NCBI GenBank assembly: GCA_900541415.1
Contig: UQJP01000003.1
Span: forward strand, 105,859-169,858
Length of the DNA stretch: 64,000 bases
From: an uncultured Odoribacter sp.
GTDB taxonomy: Bacteria > Bacteroidota > Bacteroidia > Bacteroidales > Marinifilaceae
Direction: 5' to 3'
The notes beneath the pieces were generated by a model that was not told the DNA's origin, did not search any database, and saw nothing but the letters and a program-made list of their open reading frames with translations. The first letter of the stretch is position 1. Every line of letters begins with the position of its first letter. Positions 8,764 to 17,404 of the stretch are shown here, one piece after another. The position numbers and the translations under genes were made by a program.

Positions 8764-10485
8764 TTACTTCAACCAATTCTTCACATCTTCCGGGGTGGGT
8801 GCCGCCAGCCCCAGTTTGTCTTTTTTGTTAATTCCACACAATTGCTGGTGTAATTTATTAGGATTCTCCACAGCCTTCAGGGCTTCTACGGTCAGGAACC
8901 CGGCCTTTTTCACCACCTCGATCCACTCTTTCGGCATACCCAATTCTTCGAACTTCTCATCCGAGTCGATCACAGCTTTTTTCTCCGGCTTCATTTGCGG
9001 GAAAAACAACACATCCTGAATAGAAGGGCTATTGGTCAGGAACATGCAAAGCCGGTCGATACCGATTCCCATACCGGAGGTAGGAGGCATTCCATATTCC
9101 AGGGCCCTTACAAAATCGTAATCGATATACATAGCCTCATCATCACCACGTTCCTGCAATTTCAACTGATCCTGGAAACGCTCCAGCTGATCGATCGGAT
9201 CGTTCAATTCCGAATAAGCGTTCGCCACCTCTTTCCCGTTTACGAAAAGTTCAAAGCGTTCGGTCAAATCGGGATTTTGACGATGTTTTTTAGTCAGAGG
9301 CGACATCTCTTTCGGATAATCGTAAATGAAAGTCGGCTGAATATAATGAGCTTCACATTTCTCCCCGAAAATTTCATCGATCAGCTTTCCTTTCCCCATC
9401 GTTTTATCCACAGGGATATTCATTTCCACACAAGCGTTGTATAATTCCTCTTCCGACATTTTTTCAATATCATAGCCTGTATATTCTTTAATCGCATCCG
9501 CCATACGAACACGGCGGAAAGGACGTTTAAAATCGATTTCATGCTCACCGATAACCGCTTTCGTCGAGCCATTGATCGCCAAAGCCGCCGTTTCGATCAT
9601 TTCTTCGGTGAAATTCATCATCCACAGATAATCCTTATAGGCCACGTAAATTTCCATACAGGTAAATTCCGGGTTATGTGTCCGGTCCATACCTTCGTTA
9701 CGGAAATTCCGGGAAAATTCGTAAACCCCCTCGAATCCGCCAACAATCAGACGTTTCAGGTATAACTCGTTTGCAATACGCAAATACAACGGAATATCCA
9801 GCGCATTGTGATGCGTGATAAACGGGCGTGCGGAAGCACCTCCGGGAATAGATTGCAACACGGGTGTTTCCACCTCCAGGTATCCTTTGGAATTGAAAAA
9901 ATTACGAATCGCATTGATCATCTTCGTCCGCTTCACAAAAACATCTTTCACCTGCGGATTAACGATCAGGTCGAGGTAACGCTGGCGGTAACGCTGTTCC
10001 GGATCGGTAAAGGCATCGAATAACTTTCCGTCTTTTTCTTTCACCACCGGGAGCGGACGCAAAGATTTCGACAACATGGTCAATTCTTTGGCATGCACAG
10101 AAATTTCTCCGGTCTGGGTGCGGAACACAAAACCTTTTACCCCGACAATATCCCCGATGTCCATCAATTTCTTGAACACGGTGTTATAAGCGGTTGAATT
10201 TTCGTCGTTCGAAATATCGTCCCGGCTCACATACACCTGAATACGTCCGGTAGCATCCTGTAATTCAAAAAATGAAGCTTTACCCATAATCCTTCGGCTC
10301 ATCATTCTTCCTGCAATCACCACGTTACGGGCTTCGGCAGCATCGTCGAACTCTTCCCTGATGTCCGCCGCATGTGCCGTTACTTGAAATTCGGCAGCCG
10401 GATAGGCTTCAATACCCAATTTCTCCAATTCACTTAATGAATTCCTTCGGATTACCTCCTGTTCGCTTAATTCGGTAAAACTCAT
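8764..10485 (-). CDS. lysS: Lysyl-tRNA synthetase (class II)
   Basis: Charges tRNA-Lys. The N-terminal OB-fold anticodon-binding domain covers about 55-150 (VVIAGRMMSRRIMGKASFFE). The class II catalytic core covers 165-500, with motif 2 FRNEGMDRTHNPEF (261-274) and motif 3 GMGIGIDRLCMFLTN (471-485) followed by QDVLFFPQMKPE. Residues 501-573 are a C-terminal extension with a helix-hairpin-helix look (WIEVVKKAGFLTVEALKAV), as in other Bacteroidota LysS but not in E. coli. The start ATG at 10485 gives the usual N-terminus. A good -7 element lies 64 bp upstream. A hairpin after the stop separates it from gpsA. Confidence 0.97.
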   Translation of the reverse strand: MSFTELSEQEVIRRNSLSELEKLGIEAYPAAEFQVTAHAADIREEFDDAAEARNVVIAGRMMSRRIMGKASFFELQDATGRIQVYVSRDDISNDENSTAYNTVFKKLMDIGDIVGVKGFVFRTQTGEISVHAKELTMLSKSLRPLPVVKEKDGKLFDAFTDPEQRYRQRYLDLIVNPQVKDVFVKRTKMINAIRNFFNSKGYLEVETPVLQSIPGGASARPFITHHNALDIPLYLRIANELYLKRLIVGGFEGVYEFSRNFRNEGMDRTHNPEFTCMEIYVAYKDYLWMMNFTEEMIETAALAINGSTKAVIGEHEIDFKRPFRRVRMADAIKEYTGYDIEKMSEEELYNACVEMNIPVDKTMGKGKLIDEIFGEKCEAHYIQPTFIYDYPKEMSPLTKKHRQNPDLTERFELFVNGKEVANAYSELNDPIDQLERFQDQLKLQERGDDEAMYIDYDFVRALEYGMPPTSGMGIGIDRLCMFLTNSPSIQDVLFFPQMKPEKKAVIDSDEKFEELGMPKEWIEVVKKAGFLTVEALKAVENPNKLHQQLCGINKKDKLGLAAPTPEDVKNWLK

Positions 10486-10548
10486 CTTTATATTATTTAA
10501 TTATTTTAATATCAAATATTTAAATCGATCAATACATAATTGACGTGC

Positions 10549-10556
10549 AAAGATAG
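10549..10556 (-). promoter_or_regulatory. -7 element TATCTTTG for lysS
   Basis: On the minus strand TATCTTTG followed by GC matches TAnnTTTG. No clear -33 TTTG is seen. The transcript would begin near 10542 with a leader of about 57 nt that is very AT-rich. Confidence 0.6.
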
Positions 10557-10703
10557 TAAAAAAAGAAAAGAGAAAAGACGGAAAAGGTAAAAACCAATCG
10601 TAAAAATAATCCGTAAAGTAGTTATTGCAAATTTTTGTTACAGAGCTGATTAATTTTAAATTTCACAAACCTCCGGTTTCGTTTCTACAAATTAATCGGT
10701 TTT

Positions 10704-10711
10704 TAACTTTG
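10704..10711 (+). promoter_or_regulatory. -7 element TAACTTTG for recJ
   Basis: TAACTTTG matches TAnnTTTG, 51 bp before the recJ ATG at 10762. The -33 region (GTTTC near 10681) is a poor match. The rest of the 276-bp lysS-recJ gap holds only the lysS promoter on the other strand. Confidence 0.5.
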
Positions 10712-10761
10712 AAATAAGAAGGAATTTCTGCTTCTTTGTATCAGAATTGGAAAAAAGTATA

Positions 10762-12492
10762 ATGAAAAAAAGATGGGTAATCAATACACCTCCGGAAGAA
10801 AATAAAATAGAGGAACTCGCAAAGAAACTAAACTGTAACCCTGTGATAGCAAATCTTTTGCTACAACGAGGAATAAATAGTGCAGAAGAAGCACAAGCCT
10901 TTTTCTACCCCTCCCTGAATATGTTGCACGATCCCTTTTTGATGAAGGACATGGACAAGGCGGTAGAAAGGTTGGATTGTGCCATAGCACAGGATGAAAA
11001 GATACTGATATACGGGGATTATGATGTAGACGGCACCACAGCGGTAGCCCTGCTCTATAAATACCTGAAACATAAATGTAACGAAAACAATCTGGAATAT
11101 TACATTCCCGATCGCTACACGGAAGGATACGGTGTGTCGGTTAAAGGAATCGATTACGCCGCAGAAAACGGCTTTTCACTCATGCTGATTACGGACTGCG
11201 GAATTAAAGCCGTGGAAAAAGTGCGTTATGCACAGGAAAAGCAAGTGGATGTCATAATCTGTGACCACCACACGCCGGGTGACTCCTTGCCCGAAGCCGT
11301 TGCTGTGCTCGATCCCCAAAGAAAAGACTGCAATTATCCTTACAAATGGCTCAGTGGATGCGGTGTGAGTTTTAAGCTGGTGCAAGCGCATAGCTTAAAG
11401 CACAATCTGCCGATGTCCGAACTTTACAAACTGCTGGATTTATTATGCGTAAGCATTGCCAGCGACATTGTTCCGATCACAGGTGAAAACCGGATTCTGG
11501 CTTACTACGGATTGCAACAGTTGAACAGCAATCCCAGCTTAGGCCTGAAAACTATTATCCGGATTTCAGGGATCGATAAGGAAATCACCATCAACGATAT
11601 TGTTTTCCGGATCGGACCGCGTATCAACGCAGCCGGACGGGTGGAATCGGGCAGGAAGTCCGTGGCCTTGCTGACCGCCGACGAAAAATTTTCAGCCAAC
11701 GAAATCGCCAGCGACATTAACAATTTTAACGACCAGCGGAAAAAACTCGACCACGATATTACCGAAGAAGCCATCGAACATATCACCCATTCGGTGATAG
11801 AGCCTTCAAAAAAAACGACGGTTTTGTTCAATCCGGGCTGGCACAAAGGCGTGATCGGAATTGTCGCATCCCGGCTCACCGAATCGTTCTACCGCCCCAC
11901 GATCATCCTGACCGAATCCAATGGATTGGCAACGGGTTCCGCCCGGTCGGTCGAAGGTTTCGACCTGTATTACGCCATTTCGCAATGCAGTGAATACCTG
12001 GAAAACTACGGAGGCCATAAATATGCTGCGGGACTGACCTTAAAGCTGGAAAATATCGAGGCGTTCAAAGCTAAATTCGAACAAATCGTCAGCGAAACGA
12101 TCAATGAAGAAATGCTCACCCCGCAAATCAATATCGATGCCCAAATCAAGCTCTCGGACATCACCCCCGATTTGTATAATATGCTGCAAAAATTCGCACC
12201 TTTTGGCCCTAACAACACGATTCCGGTCTTTATGACCGAAAATGTGATTAATTTCATAGGCACGAAAAAAGTGGGACGCAACAACGAGCATTTGAAGCTG
12301 GTGGTGGTGGACGATACCCGTGCCTGCAACGACCGGAGCGGTATCGGATTCGGCATGGGCAACCTGTATGAACAGGTTAATTCCGGCAGCTTCTTCGATA
12401 TTTGTTATACCCTTCAGGAAAACGAATTTATGGGTAAAACAGACATCCAAATGATGTTGAGAGATATTCATTTCAAAAAAGAAGAGGAATAA
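10762..12492 (+). CDS. recJ: Single-stranded-DNA-specific exonuclease RecJ
   Basis: 5'-3' ssDNA exonuclease for recombination and mismatch repair. The DHH phosphoesterase motifs are clear: GDYDVDGTTAVALLY with DYDVDG at 86-91, ITDCGI, and CDHHTPG with DHH at 168-170. The DHHA1 domain has NAAGRVESGRKSVALL and GGHKYAAGLTL; a C-terminal OB-like part follows (APFGPNNTIPVF). At 576 aa it has the usual bacterial length. A TTG at 10747 is in frame, but ATG at 10762 gives the family N-terminus (MKKRWVINTPPEE). recR starts 13 bp after its stop, so recJ-recR form an operon of two recombination genes. Confidence 0.96.
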   Translation: MKKRWVINTPPEENKIEELAKKLNCNPVIANLLLQRGINSAEEAQAFFYPSLNMLHDPFLMKDMDKAVERLDCAIAQDEKILIYGDYDVDGTTAVALLYKYLKHKCNENNLEYYIPDRYTEGYGVSVKGIDYAAENGFSLMLITDCGIKAVEKVRYAQEKQVDVIICDHHTPGDSLPEAVAVLDPQRKDCNYPYKWLSGCGVSFKLVQAHSLKHNLPMSELYKLLDLLCVSIASDIVPITGENRILAYYGLQQLNSNPSLGLKTIIRISGIDKEITINDIVFRIGPRINAAGRVESGRKSVALLTADEKFSANEIASDINNFNDQRKKLDHDITEEAIEHITHSVIEPSKKTTVLFNPGWHKGVIGIVASRLTESFYRPTIILTESNGLATGSARSVEGFDLYYAISQCSEYLENYGGHKYAAGLTLKLENIEAFKAKFEQIVSETINEEMLTPQINIDAQIKLSDITPDLYNMLQKFAPFGPNNTIPVFMTENVINFIGTKKVGRNNEHLKLVVVDDTRACNDRSGIGFGMGNLYEQVNSGSFFDICYTLQENEFMGKTDIQMMLRDIHFKKEEE

Positions 12493-12505
12493 CGAGGACT
12501 AAGAT

Positions 12506-13123
12506 ATGCAAAGCTCATCATCCAAACTGTTGGACAAAGCAGTAGAACAGTTTGCTTCTTTACCGGGAATCGGCAGAAAAACGGCATTGAAATTCGTGCT
12601 TCATTTACTGAAAAAAAACGAACAGGAAGTTCATACGTTCGCCCGTACGATCGACGAATTAAAAAAGAATATCCGTGAATGCCACCAATGCCATAATATC
12701 ACCGACGGCGACCTTTGCGAAATCTGTACAGACATCAAACGTGACCGCTCCGTGATTTGCATCGTTGAAAACATCAAAGACATTATTTCCATCGAGGCTA
12801 CCTCCCAGTTTAACGGGGTGTATCATGTGTTGGGAGGAATCATTTCCCCGATGGACGGCATCGGTCCCGCCGATCTCCATATTCCCACCCTGCTGGAACG
12901 GGTGGAACAGAACGACATCAAAGAAATTATCTTTGCCCTCAGCGCCACAATCGAAGGAGACACGACCGGATATTATATCTTCAAGAAGCTGAAAAACAAA
13001 GAACACCTGACCATCAGCACAATTGCCAAAGGTATTTCTATCGGCAACGACCTGGAGTATACGGACGAGCTGACATTGGGACGCTCTATTGTAAACCGGG
13101 TGAAATTCAGTTTCAACGAATAA
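12506..13123 (+). CDS. recR: Recombination mediator RecR
   Basis: Acts with RecF/RecO to load RecA at gaps. The N-terminal helix-hairpin-helix has LPGIGRKTALKF (19-30); the zinc finger uses C59, C62, C71 and C74; the Toprim domain starts with VICIVENIKDI (83-93) and includes YHVLGGIISPMDGIGPADL; the C-terminal segment is AKGISIGNDLEYTDELTLG, where the usual G-x-P-x-G becomes GISIGNDLEY. At 205 aa it has normal length. Co-transcribed with recJ. Followed by the hairpin at 13183-13217. Confidence 0.96.
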   Translation: MQSSSSKLLDKAVEQFASLPGIGRKTALKFVLHLLKKNEQEVHTFARTIDELKKNIRECHQCHNITDGDLCEICTDIKRDRSVICIVENIKDIISIEATSQFNGVYHVLGGIISPMDGIGPADLHIPTLLERVEQNDIKEIIFALSATIEGDTTGYYIFKKLKNKEHLTISTIAKGISIGNDLEYTDELTLGRSIVNRVKFSFNE

Positions 13124-13182
13124 GCCCGGCGGATATACTTTTATCCCGTGGTCTATATACTGAAATAAAGTATTAAAACGAA

Positions 13183-13217
13183 AAAAGTGGGTTCGGTCGA
13201 TGATCGAATCCACTTTT
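13183..13217. terminator. Bidirectional terminator between recR and cdd
   Basis: AAAAGTGGGTTCG (13183-13195) pairs with CGAATCCACTTTT (13205-13217): a 13-bp stem with one G-T pair and a 9-nt loop. T- and A-tracts flank both sides, so it can end recR on the plus strand and the minus-strand transcript. Confidence 0.8.
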
Positions 13218-13317
13218 AAATTGAACGTTCCGGACGGATATATCGCTTTACAATGACATCGCCATCGGCAAAAAGTGTGTTTCCTTCACTCAAAGCCAAA
13301 ACATAAAACCCGTTCAC
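13216..13317 (-). pseudogene. Possible C-terminal remnant of a lost gene (33 codons)
   Basis: In the 238-bp recR-cdd gap, the minus strand has a GTG-started frame whose translation looks like real protein: VNGFYVLALSEGNTLFADGD, ending in YIRPERSI and TAA directly at the terminator stem. A TAG sits just before the GTG, so no longer frame exists. Its place right before a terminator and its protein-like composition suggest the tail of a decayed gene. I do not recognise the family. It could also be chance. Confidence 0.25.
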
Positions 13318-13361
13318 CTAAGGGCTATGCCCCGCTTTTCAAAAACAGCTTTCCACGGTGA

Positions 13362-13823
13362 TTAAAAATCAAAAGAAAAAGGCAACAACGCAGAAGCTTT
13401 TAACACAACGGTTTCTTTCTGCCCGATCATTATCACATCGAAATCTTTTCCGTAACGTTTTATCACCTCGGCCATCACCTGACGGCAAGCCCCACAAGGA
13501 GGTGTGAATGTTTCCGTCAGCGCCCCCCGATAGCAGGCCGCGATAGCCAATGCTGTTACACCGACATCGGGATAAGTGGAGCCGGCATAAAACAACACCG
13601 TACGTTCCGCACAAGTTCCGCTGGGGTAAGCCACATTTTCCTGATTTGTCCCGGTAAGCACCGAGCCGTTATCCAGTAAAAGAGCAGCCCCGACAGAAAA
13701 TTTAGAATATATGCTATACGACCGATCCGTAGCCTTTATCGCCTCTTCACACAAGTTCCGGTATTCTTCCGGGAAAGAATTTCGATACACGGAATAATCT
13801 AACCTGAGTTCGTTTTTATCCAT
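13362..13823 (-). CDS. cdd: Cytidine deaminase
   Basis: Zinc hydrolase deaminating cytidine or deoxycytidine to uridine in pyrimidine salvage. Zinc site: C71-A72-E73 (TCAERTVLF, with E73 the proton shuttle) and P109-C110-G111-A112-C113 (PPCGACRQVMAE). Substrate-binding segments YSKFSVGAALLL (39-50) and NQENVAYPSG (60-69) match the family. At 153 aa it is slightly longer than the 130-aa tetrameric type, as in other Bacteroidota. It converges with recR and is monocistronic by context. Confidence 0.93.
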   Translation of the reverse strand: MDKNELRLDYSVYRNSFPEEYRNLCEEAIKATDRSYSIYSKFSVGAALLLDNGSVLTGTNQENVAYPSGTCAERTVLFYAGSTYPDVGVTALAIAACYRGALTETFTPPCGACRQVMAEVIKRYGKDFDVIMIGQKETVVLKASALLPFSFDF

Positions 13824-13929
13824 TCGTTATTTTTATTAATTTTACACCCCTAAGATAAACTAAGAAAAAGAAAGAGAAAAGGGAATAACAAAATTTATCA
13901 CATCAATCCAAGATAACGAATCTGATATT

Positions 13930-14871
13930 ATGAAACAAATACACGGTTTTCTTCTGATCTGCATTTTGCTCCTTTCCGCCACACTGACTCAGGCAGAAAC
14001 ACGCAAAGAATTTATTCGCAAATACAAACACATTGCGATTAAAGAAATGGAACGCACCGGAATCCCCGCCAGCATCAAACTGGCACAGGGCATACTGGAA
14101 TCAGGATGCGGCCAATCAGAACTATGTGTAAACGCCAATAATCTTTTCGGCATTAAATGCCACGACTGGACGGGCGCCACCTACCACATGGACGACGACC
14201 TTTCGGACGAGTGTTTCCGAAAATATAAAAATCCGGAACAGTCCTGGGTTGACCATAGCACCTTTCTGACAACGCGTCCCCGCTATTCCAGCCTGTTCGA
14301 CATTCCCACGACCGATTACAAGGCCTGGGCACGCGGACTGAAAGCCGCCGGATATGCCACCAATCCGCAGTATGCAGAAAGATTAATTAAGATTATCGAG
14401 GAAGAAGAGTTGTATAAGTTCGATCGCCTGATCACGAAGCCGGGAGGCCATAGCATCAGCGCTGAAGAATATGCAGAAAGTTTAAGTCCGGAAAACCGTC
14501 CCGGTTCTCTTAGCTATAAAAAACGGGAAGAAATGCGTAACGGCATCATATGTATCGAAATTCAGGATGGCGATTCACTCGACAAGATTTCCCAATATTA
14601 TGGCATAAAGCTAAAAAAACTGATGCAATATAACGATAAGGCAGATTTAACGGTGGAAAAAGGACAGATCATTTTCCTGAAAAACAAAAAACGGAAAGCT
14701 GCCAGAGGTTATGAATTCCACCGTGTGAAAGCCGGAGACACACTATATGAAATTTCCCAAATATACGGAGTCAGGATCAAAAACCTGAAAAAGTATAATT
14801 ATATGGGAGAAAAAAGCGAGCCTGTGGAAGGTGAAAAAATTTACCTGAGAAGCAACGCTCCTTTATTTTAA
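13930..14871 (+). CDS. Secreted glucosaminidase with two LysM domains
   Basis: Peptidoglycan hydrolase (endo-N-acetylglucosaminidase, GH73-like). The signal peptide is residues 1-22 (cleavage after TQA). The catalytic domain spans about 25-165: IKEMERTGIPASIKLAQGIL, ESGCGQSELC (E is the likely catalytic acid), NNLFGIKC, and the Tyr-containing DYKAWARGLKAAGYATNPQY. Two LysM repeats follow at about 200-247 (GDSLDKISQYYGIKLKKLMQYN) and 258-310 (GDTLYEISQIYGVRIKNLKKYN), which should bind the glycan strands. Usual length for Bacteroidota homologues. The next gene begins within 12 bp. Confidence 0.9.
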   Translation: MKQIHGFLLICILLLSATLTQAETRKEFIRKYKHIAIKEMERTGIPASIKLAQGILESGCGQSELCVNANNLFGIKCHDWTGATYHMDDDLSDECFRKYKNPEQSWVDHSTFLTTRPRYSSLFDIPTTDYKAWARGLKAAGYATNPQYAERLIKIIEEEELYKFDRLITKPGGHSISAEEYAESLSPENRPGSLSYKKREEMRNGIICIEIQDGDSLDKISQYYGIKLKKLMQYNDKADLTVEKGQIIFLKNKKRKAARGYEFHRVKAGDTLYEISQIYGVRIKNLKKYNYMGEKSEPVEGEKIYLRSNAPLF

Positions 14872-14882
14872 CACCTGTGAAA

Positions 14883-15413
14883 ATGGAGAAAACAGAAAAA
14901 CACACTTTTTTCAGTCAAAACAGCCTGTTCGGAGCAATCATGGGATTGAGTTTTGTGATCACTTCCTGGGTATTTTTAACCACAGGGAAGCCCATTGCCG
15001 CCAATCCGAACCTGAACAATATCCTCATGCTGCTCACCATCGCAGGCACATTCATCGGTGTGCGTAAATACCGGGAAGATGTGTTGGGCGGAGCGATCAC
15101 TTACGGACATGCTCTGGGAACATGCACCTATATCATCGGTGTAGCCTCCCTGATATATGGGATATATACCGTTATCCTTTACCAGGCATTACCCGATTTA
15201 AAAGACCAGTATCTGGAAACCATCGATGCAACCCTGAGGGAAGTATATGCCAACTCGTCCATCGCAGATTCTTTAAGCGATATGATGCGGGCTTTCACCA
15301 CCTCTTACAGTATCGGCTTTTCCGAAATCTTCAGCAGAATATTTTCAGGATTCATTTTTTCGTTACTCCTGGCAGGAATGCTCCGAAAAAAAGCTCCGGA
15401 ACAACAATTATAA
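14883..15413 (+). CDS. DUF4199 family membrane protein
   Basis: A 176-residue integral membrane protein with four predicted helices: about 14-33, 42-60, 75-103 and 148-170. The pattern FGAIMGLSFVITSW, then VRKYREDVLGGAITYGHALG and FSGFIFSLLLAGML, matches DUF4199 of Bacteroidota, function unknown. A GTG at 14877 is in frame; I use the ATG at 14883. It is 6 bp before the GT2 gene, a pairing I recall from other Bacteroidota, which suggests a common envelope role. Confidence 0.8.
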   Translation: MEKTEKHTFFSQNSLFGAIMGLSFVITSWVFLTTGKPIAANPNLNNILMLLTIAGTFIGVRKYREDVLGGAITYGHALGTCTYIIGVASLIYGIYTVILYQALPDLKDQYLETIDATLREVYANSSIADSLSDMMRAFTTSYSIGFSEIFSRIFSGFIFSLLLAGMLRKKAPEQQL

Positions 15414-15419
15414 CAACCT

Positions 15420-16394
15420 ATGGATATTTCAGTTATCGTACCTCTCTATAATGAAGACGAATCCCTTCCCGAACTATCGGCATGGATTGCCAGGGTAATG
15501 GATGCCCATCGCTTCACTTACGAAATAGTTATGGTGGACGACGGCAGCAACGACACCTCCTGGCAGGTCATCGAATCGCTTTCTGCCCAAAATCCCCGTA
15601 TAAAGGCGATCAAATTCAGGCGCAACTACGGGAAGTCCGCAGCTTTACACTGTGGTTTTCAAGTGGCCCAGGGAGATGTCGTTATCACGATGGACGCCGA
15701 TATGCAGGACAGCCCGGACGAAATTCCGGCTCTCTACCACATGGTGATGGAGGAAGACTACGATCTGGTGTCCGGCTGGAAAAAGAAAAGATACGACCCG
15801 CTTTCCAAAACCATTCCTACAAAGATATACAATGCAGCAGCCCGGAAGTTTTCGGGCATAAAAAACCTGCACGATTTTAATTGCGGACTGAAAGCCTACA
15901 AAAACAAAGTCATCAAGAATATCGAGGTCTACGGAGAAATGCATCGTTATATTCCCATTTTAGCGAAACAGGCAGGTTTTTCTAAAATCGGAGAGAAAAT
16001 CGTTCAGCACCGGGCACGCAAGTATGGGACGACAAAATTCGGCCTGAGTCGCTTTGTGAATGGATTCCTGGATTTACTATCGATTACATTTATCACCCGC
16101 TTTGCCAAAAAGCCCATGCATTTATTCGGGGCACTGGGCACATTGTTGTTTATCATCGGCTTTATATCTGCCGGGTGGCTGGGTATCGATAAGCTGATCG
16201 CCATGTCTAACAACATCAAAGCCCCGCTGGTTACCAGCAGTCCTTACTTTTTTATCGCCCTCACCTGTATGGTGATCGGCTCGCAGCTTTTTCTGGCCGG
16301 TTTCGTGGCTGAACTTGTTTCGCGCTCAGCTTCTGACCGTAACGTTTATCTGATCGAGAAAACAATAGCTGCCCCCGAAGTAGAAGAAAATTAA
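15420..16394 (+). CDS. GtrB/DPM1-like polyprenyl-phosphate glycosyltransferase (GT2)
   Basis: Inverting GT-A enzyme that probably moves a sugar from a nucleotide donor to a lipid phosphate on the inner face of the membrane. VIVPLYNEDESLPEL (5-19), VMVDDGSNDTSW (37-48), the metal-binding DAD at 92-94 in TMDADMQDSPDE, SGWKKKRYDP (118-127) and DFNCGLKAYKN are classical. Two C-terminal helices (about 232-256 and 270-298) anchor it, as in GtrB and ArnC-like enzymes. It is translationally close to the DUF4199 gene. The sugar cannot be told from sequence. Confidence 0.88.
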   Translation: MDISVIVPLYNEDESLPELSAWIARVMDAHRFTYEIVMVDDGSNDTSWQVIESLSAQNPRIKAIKFRRNYGKSAALHCGFQVAQGDVVITMDADMQDSPDEIPALYHMVMEEDYDLVSGWKKKRYDPLSKTIPTKIYNAAARKFSGIKNLHDFNCGLKAYKNKVIKNIEVYGEMHRYIPILAKQAGFSKIGEKIVQHRARKYGTTKFGLSRFVNGFLDLLSITFITRFAKKPMHLFGALGTLLFIIGFISAGWLGIDKLIAMSNNIKAPLVTSSPYFFIALTCMVIGSQLFLAGFVAELVSRSASDRNVYLIEKTIAAPEVEEN

Positions 16395-16450
16395 TACAGC
16401 ATACCGGGTTTCACGGTTTGTCTATAAACGGCAAAACTCACTCCGAAACA

Positions 16451-16488
16451 AAACCGGGGAGATCAGAAAATTTCGATCTCCCCGGTTT
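16451..16488. terminator. Strong bidirectional terminator between GT2 and thioesterase genes
   Basis: AAACCGGGGAGATC (16451-16464) and GATCTCCCCGGTTT (16475-16488) are a perfect 14-bp inverted repeat with a 10-nt loop, flanked by A- and T-runs. It lies between two convergent genes. Confidence 0.85.
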
Positions 16489-16583
16489 ATTTCATATATC
16501 ATTTTTCAATACAGTTCTTCCCGTATTGTTTCTCTCCATTCCGCTTCACCCTTCCGGCAGCTTATCCGCAGCCGCTTCCCCGG

Positions 16584-17363
16584 TCACTTCCCCTCTTTCT
16601 TCCCTTCCTCATGCCGTATCCAAATTGTTTTTGCCCGGCAATGCACCAAAGTATCCGCCTCGTTCTTTAAACAGTGGGAAACGATAATCTTATCTTCCTT
16701 TTCCTCGATGGCATACCCCGCATGAATATGGCTATCCGGCATGATCTCGTGGGCATAAATCACCTCTACTTCTACCAATATATGATTCTTCAAAAAATCA
16801 AACGGCAAAGAGTTGGTAATCCAACGCATATATGAAGCCTGGGTAACATGCCCGTTGAAATCGATATTATCGAAAGTAGCCGTAAAATCCCGGCACTCCT
16901 CCATCGGAGGCTCCGGCTCTTTTTCATCCAAAATTGGAGCAAGTACTACTTTTTCAATCTGATGGCCGGAACTGATGTCAATGACTTTTTCAGACAAACG
17001 GGTCGGACGACGGCGATTCAAATCGATACTCATCCACTCTGACGTAGCCAGCACCAGCACTTCACCGTCCTTACGCAACATCCGGTAGTCCCTAAGTGCA
17101 AACAAACGATCGATCCCCGAAGGCCAGGTTTCAATCACCACCTCTTCCGAATGCTGCGGCATTTTATGCAACTGAATATGCAAGCGGTGTAACATCCAGG
17201 TCATCCCCTGTTTATTCATCGTATCTACATCAACCCCATAAATAACAGTTTGCTCCTCAGCCACATCATTAAACAGGTCGCACAGCGTTTTGATAAACAA
17301 ACGTCCCTTATAATTAGTGTAATGATTGTATATCTTTACCTTTTCAATGTATTTTGTCACCAT
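16584..17363 (-). CDS. Acyl-ACP thioesterase (FatA/FatB-like)
   Basis: Double hotdog thioesterase releasing fatty acids from acyl carrier protein in the cytosol. The first hotdog has LCDLFNDVAEEQTVIYG and GMTWMLHRLHIQLHKMP; ETWPSGIDRLFALRDYRML matches the plant FatA core; the second hotdog has the catalytic DNIDFNGHVTQASYMRW (Asp-x-Asn-x-His type) and LVEVEVIYAHEI, which supplies the conserved Glu. At 259 aa it is as other bacterial members. It lies 41 bp downstream of murB on the same strand, so an operon is likely, although the functions differ. Confidence 0.88.
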   Translation of the reverse strand: MVTKYIEKVKIYNHYTNYKGRLFIKTLCDLFNDVAEEQTVIYGVDVDTMNKQGMTWMLHRLHIQLHKMPQHSEEVVIETWPSGIDRLFALRDYRMLRKDGEVLVLATSEWMSIDLNRRRPTRLSEKVIDISSGHQIEKVVLAPILDEKEPEPPMEECRDFTATFDNIDFNGHVTQASYMRWITNSLPFDFLKNHILVEVEVIYAHEIMPDSHIHAGYAIEEKEDKIIVSHCLKNEADTLVHCRAKTIWIRHEEGKKEGK

Positions 17364-17404
17364 AATTCTTATTTTATTCCCTATCCTTCATTCAAGGGCG
17401 GTTA

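Noticed and set aside
12659..13213. 184-codon minus-strand open frame
   Set aside because: It is antisense to recR, which has full family motifs, so it is a shadow.
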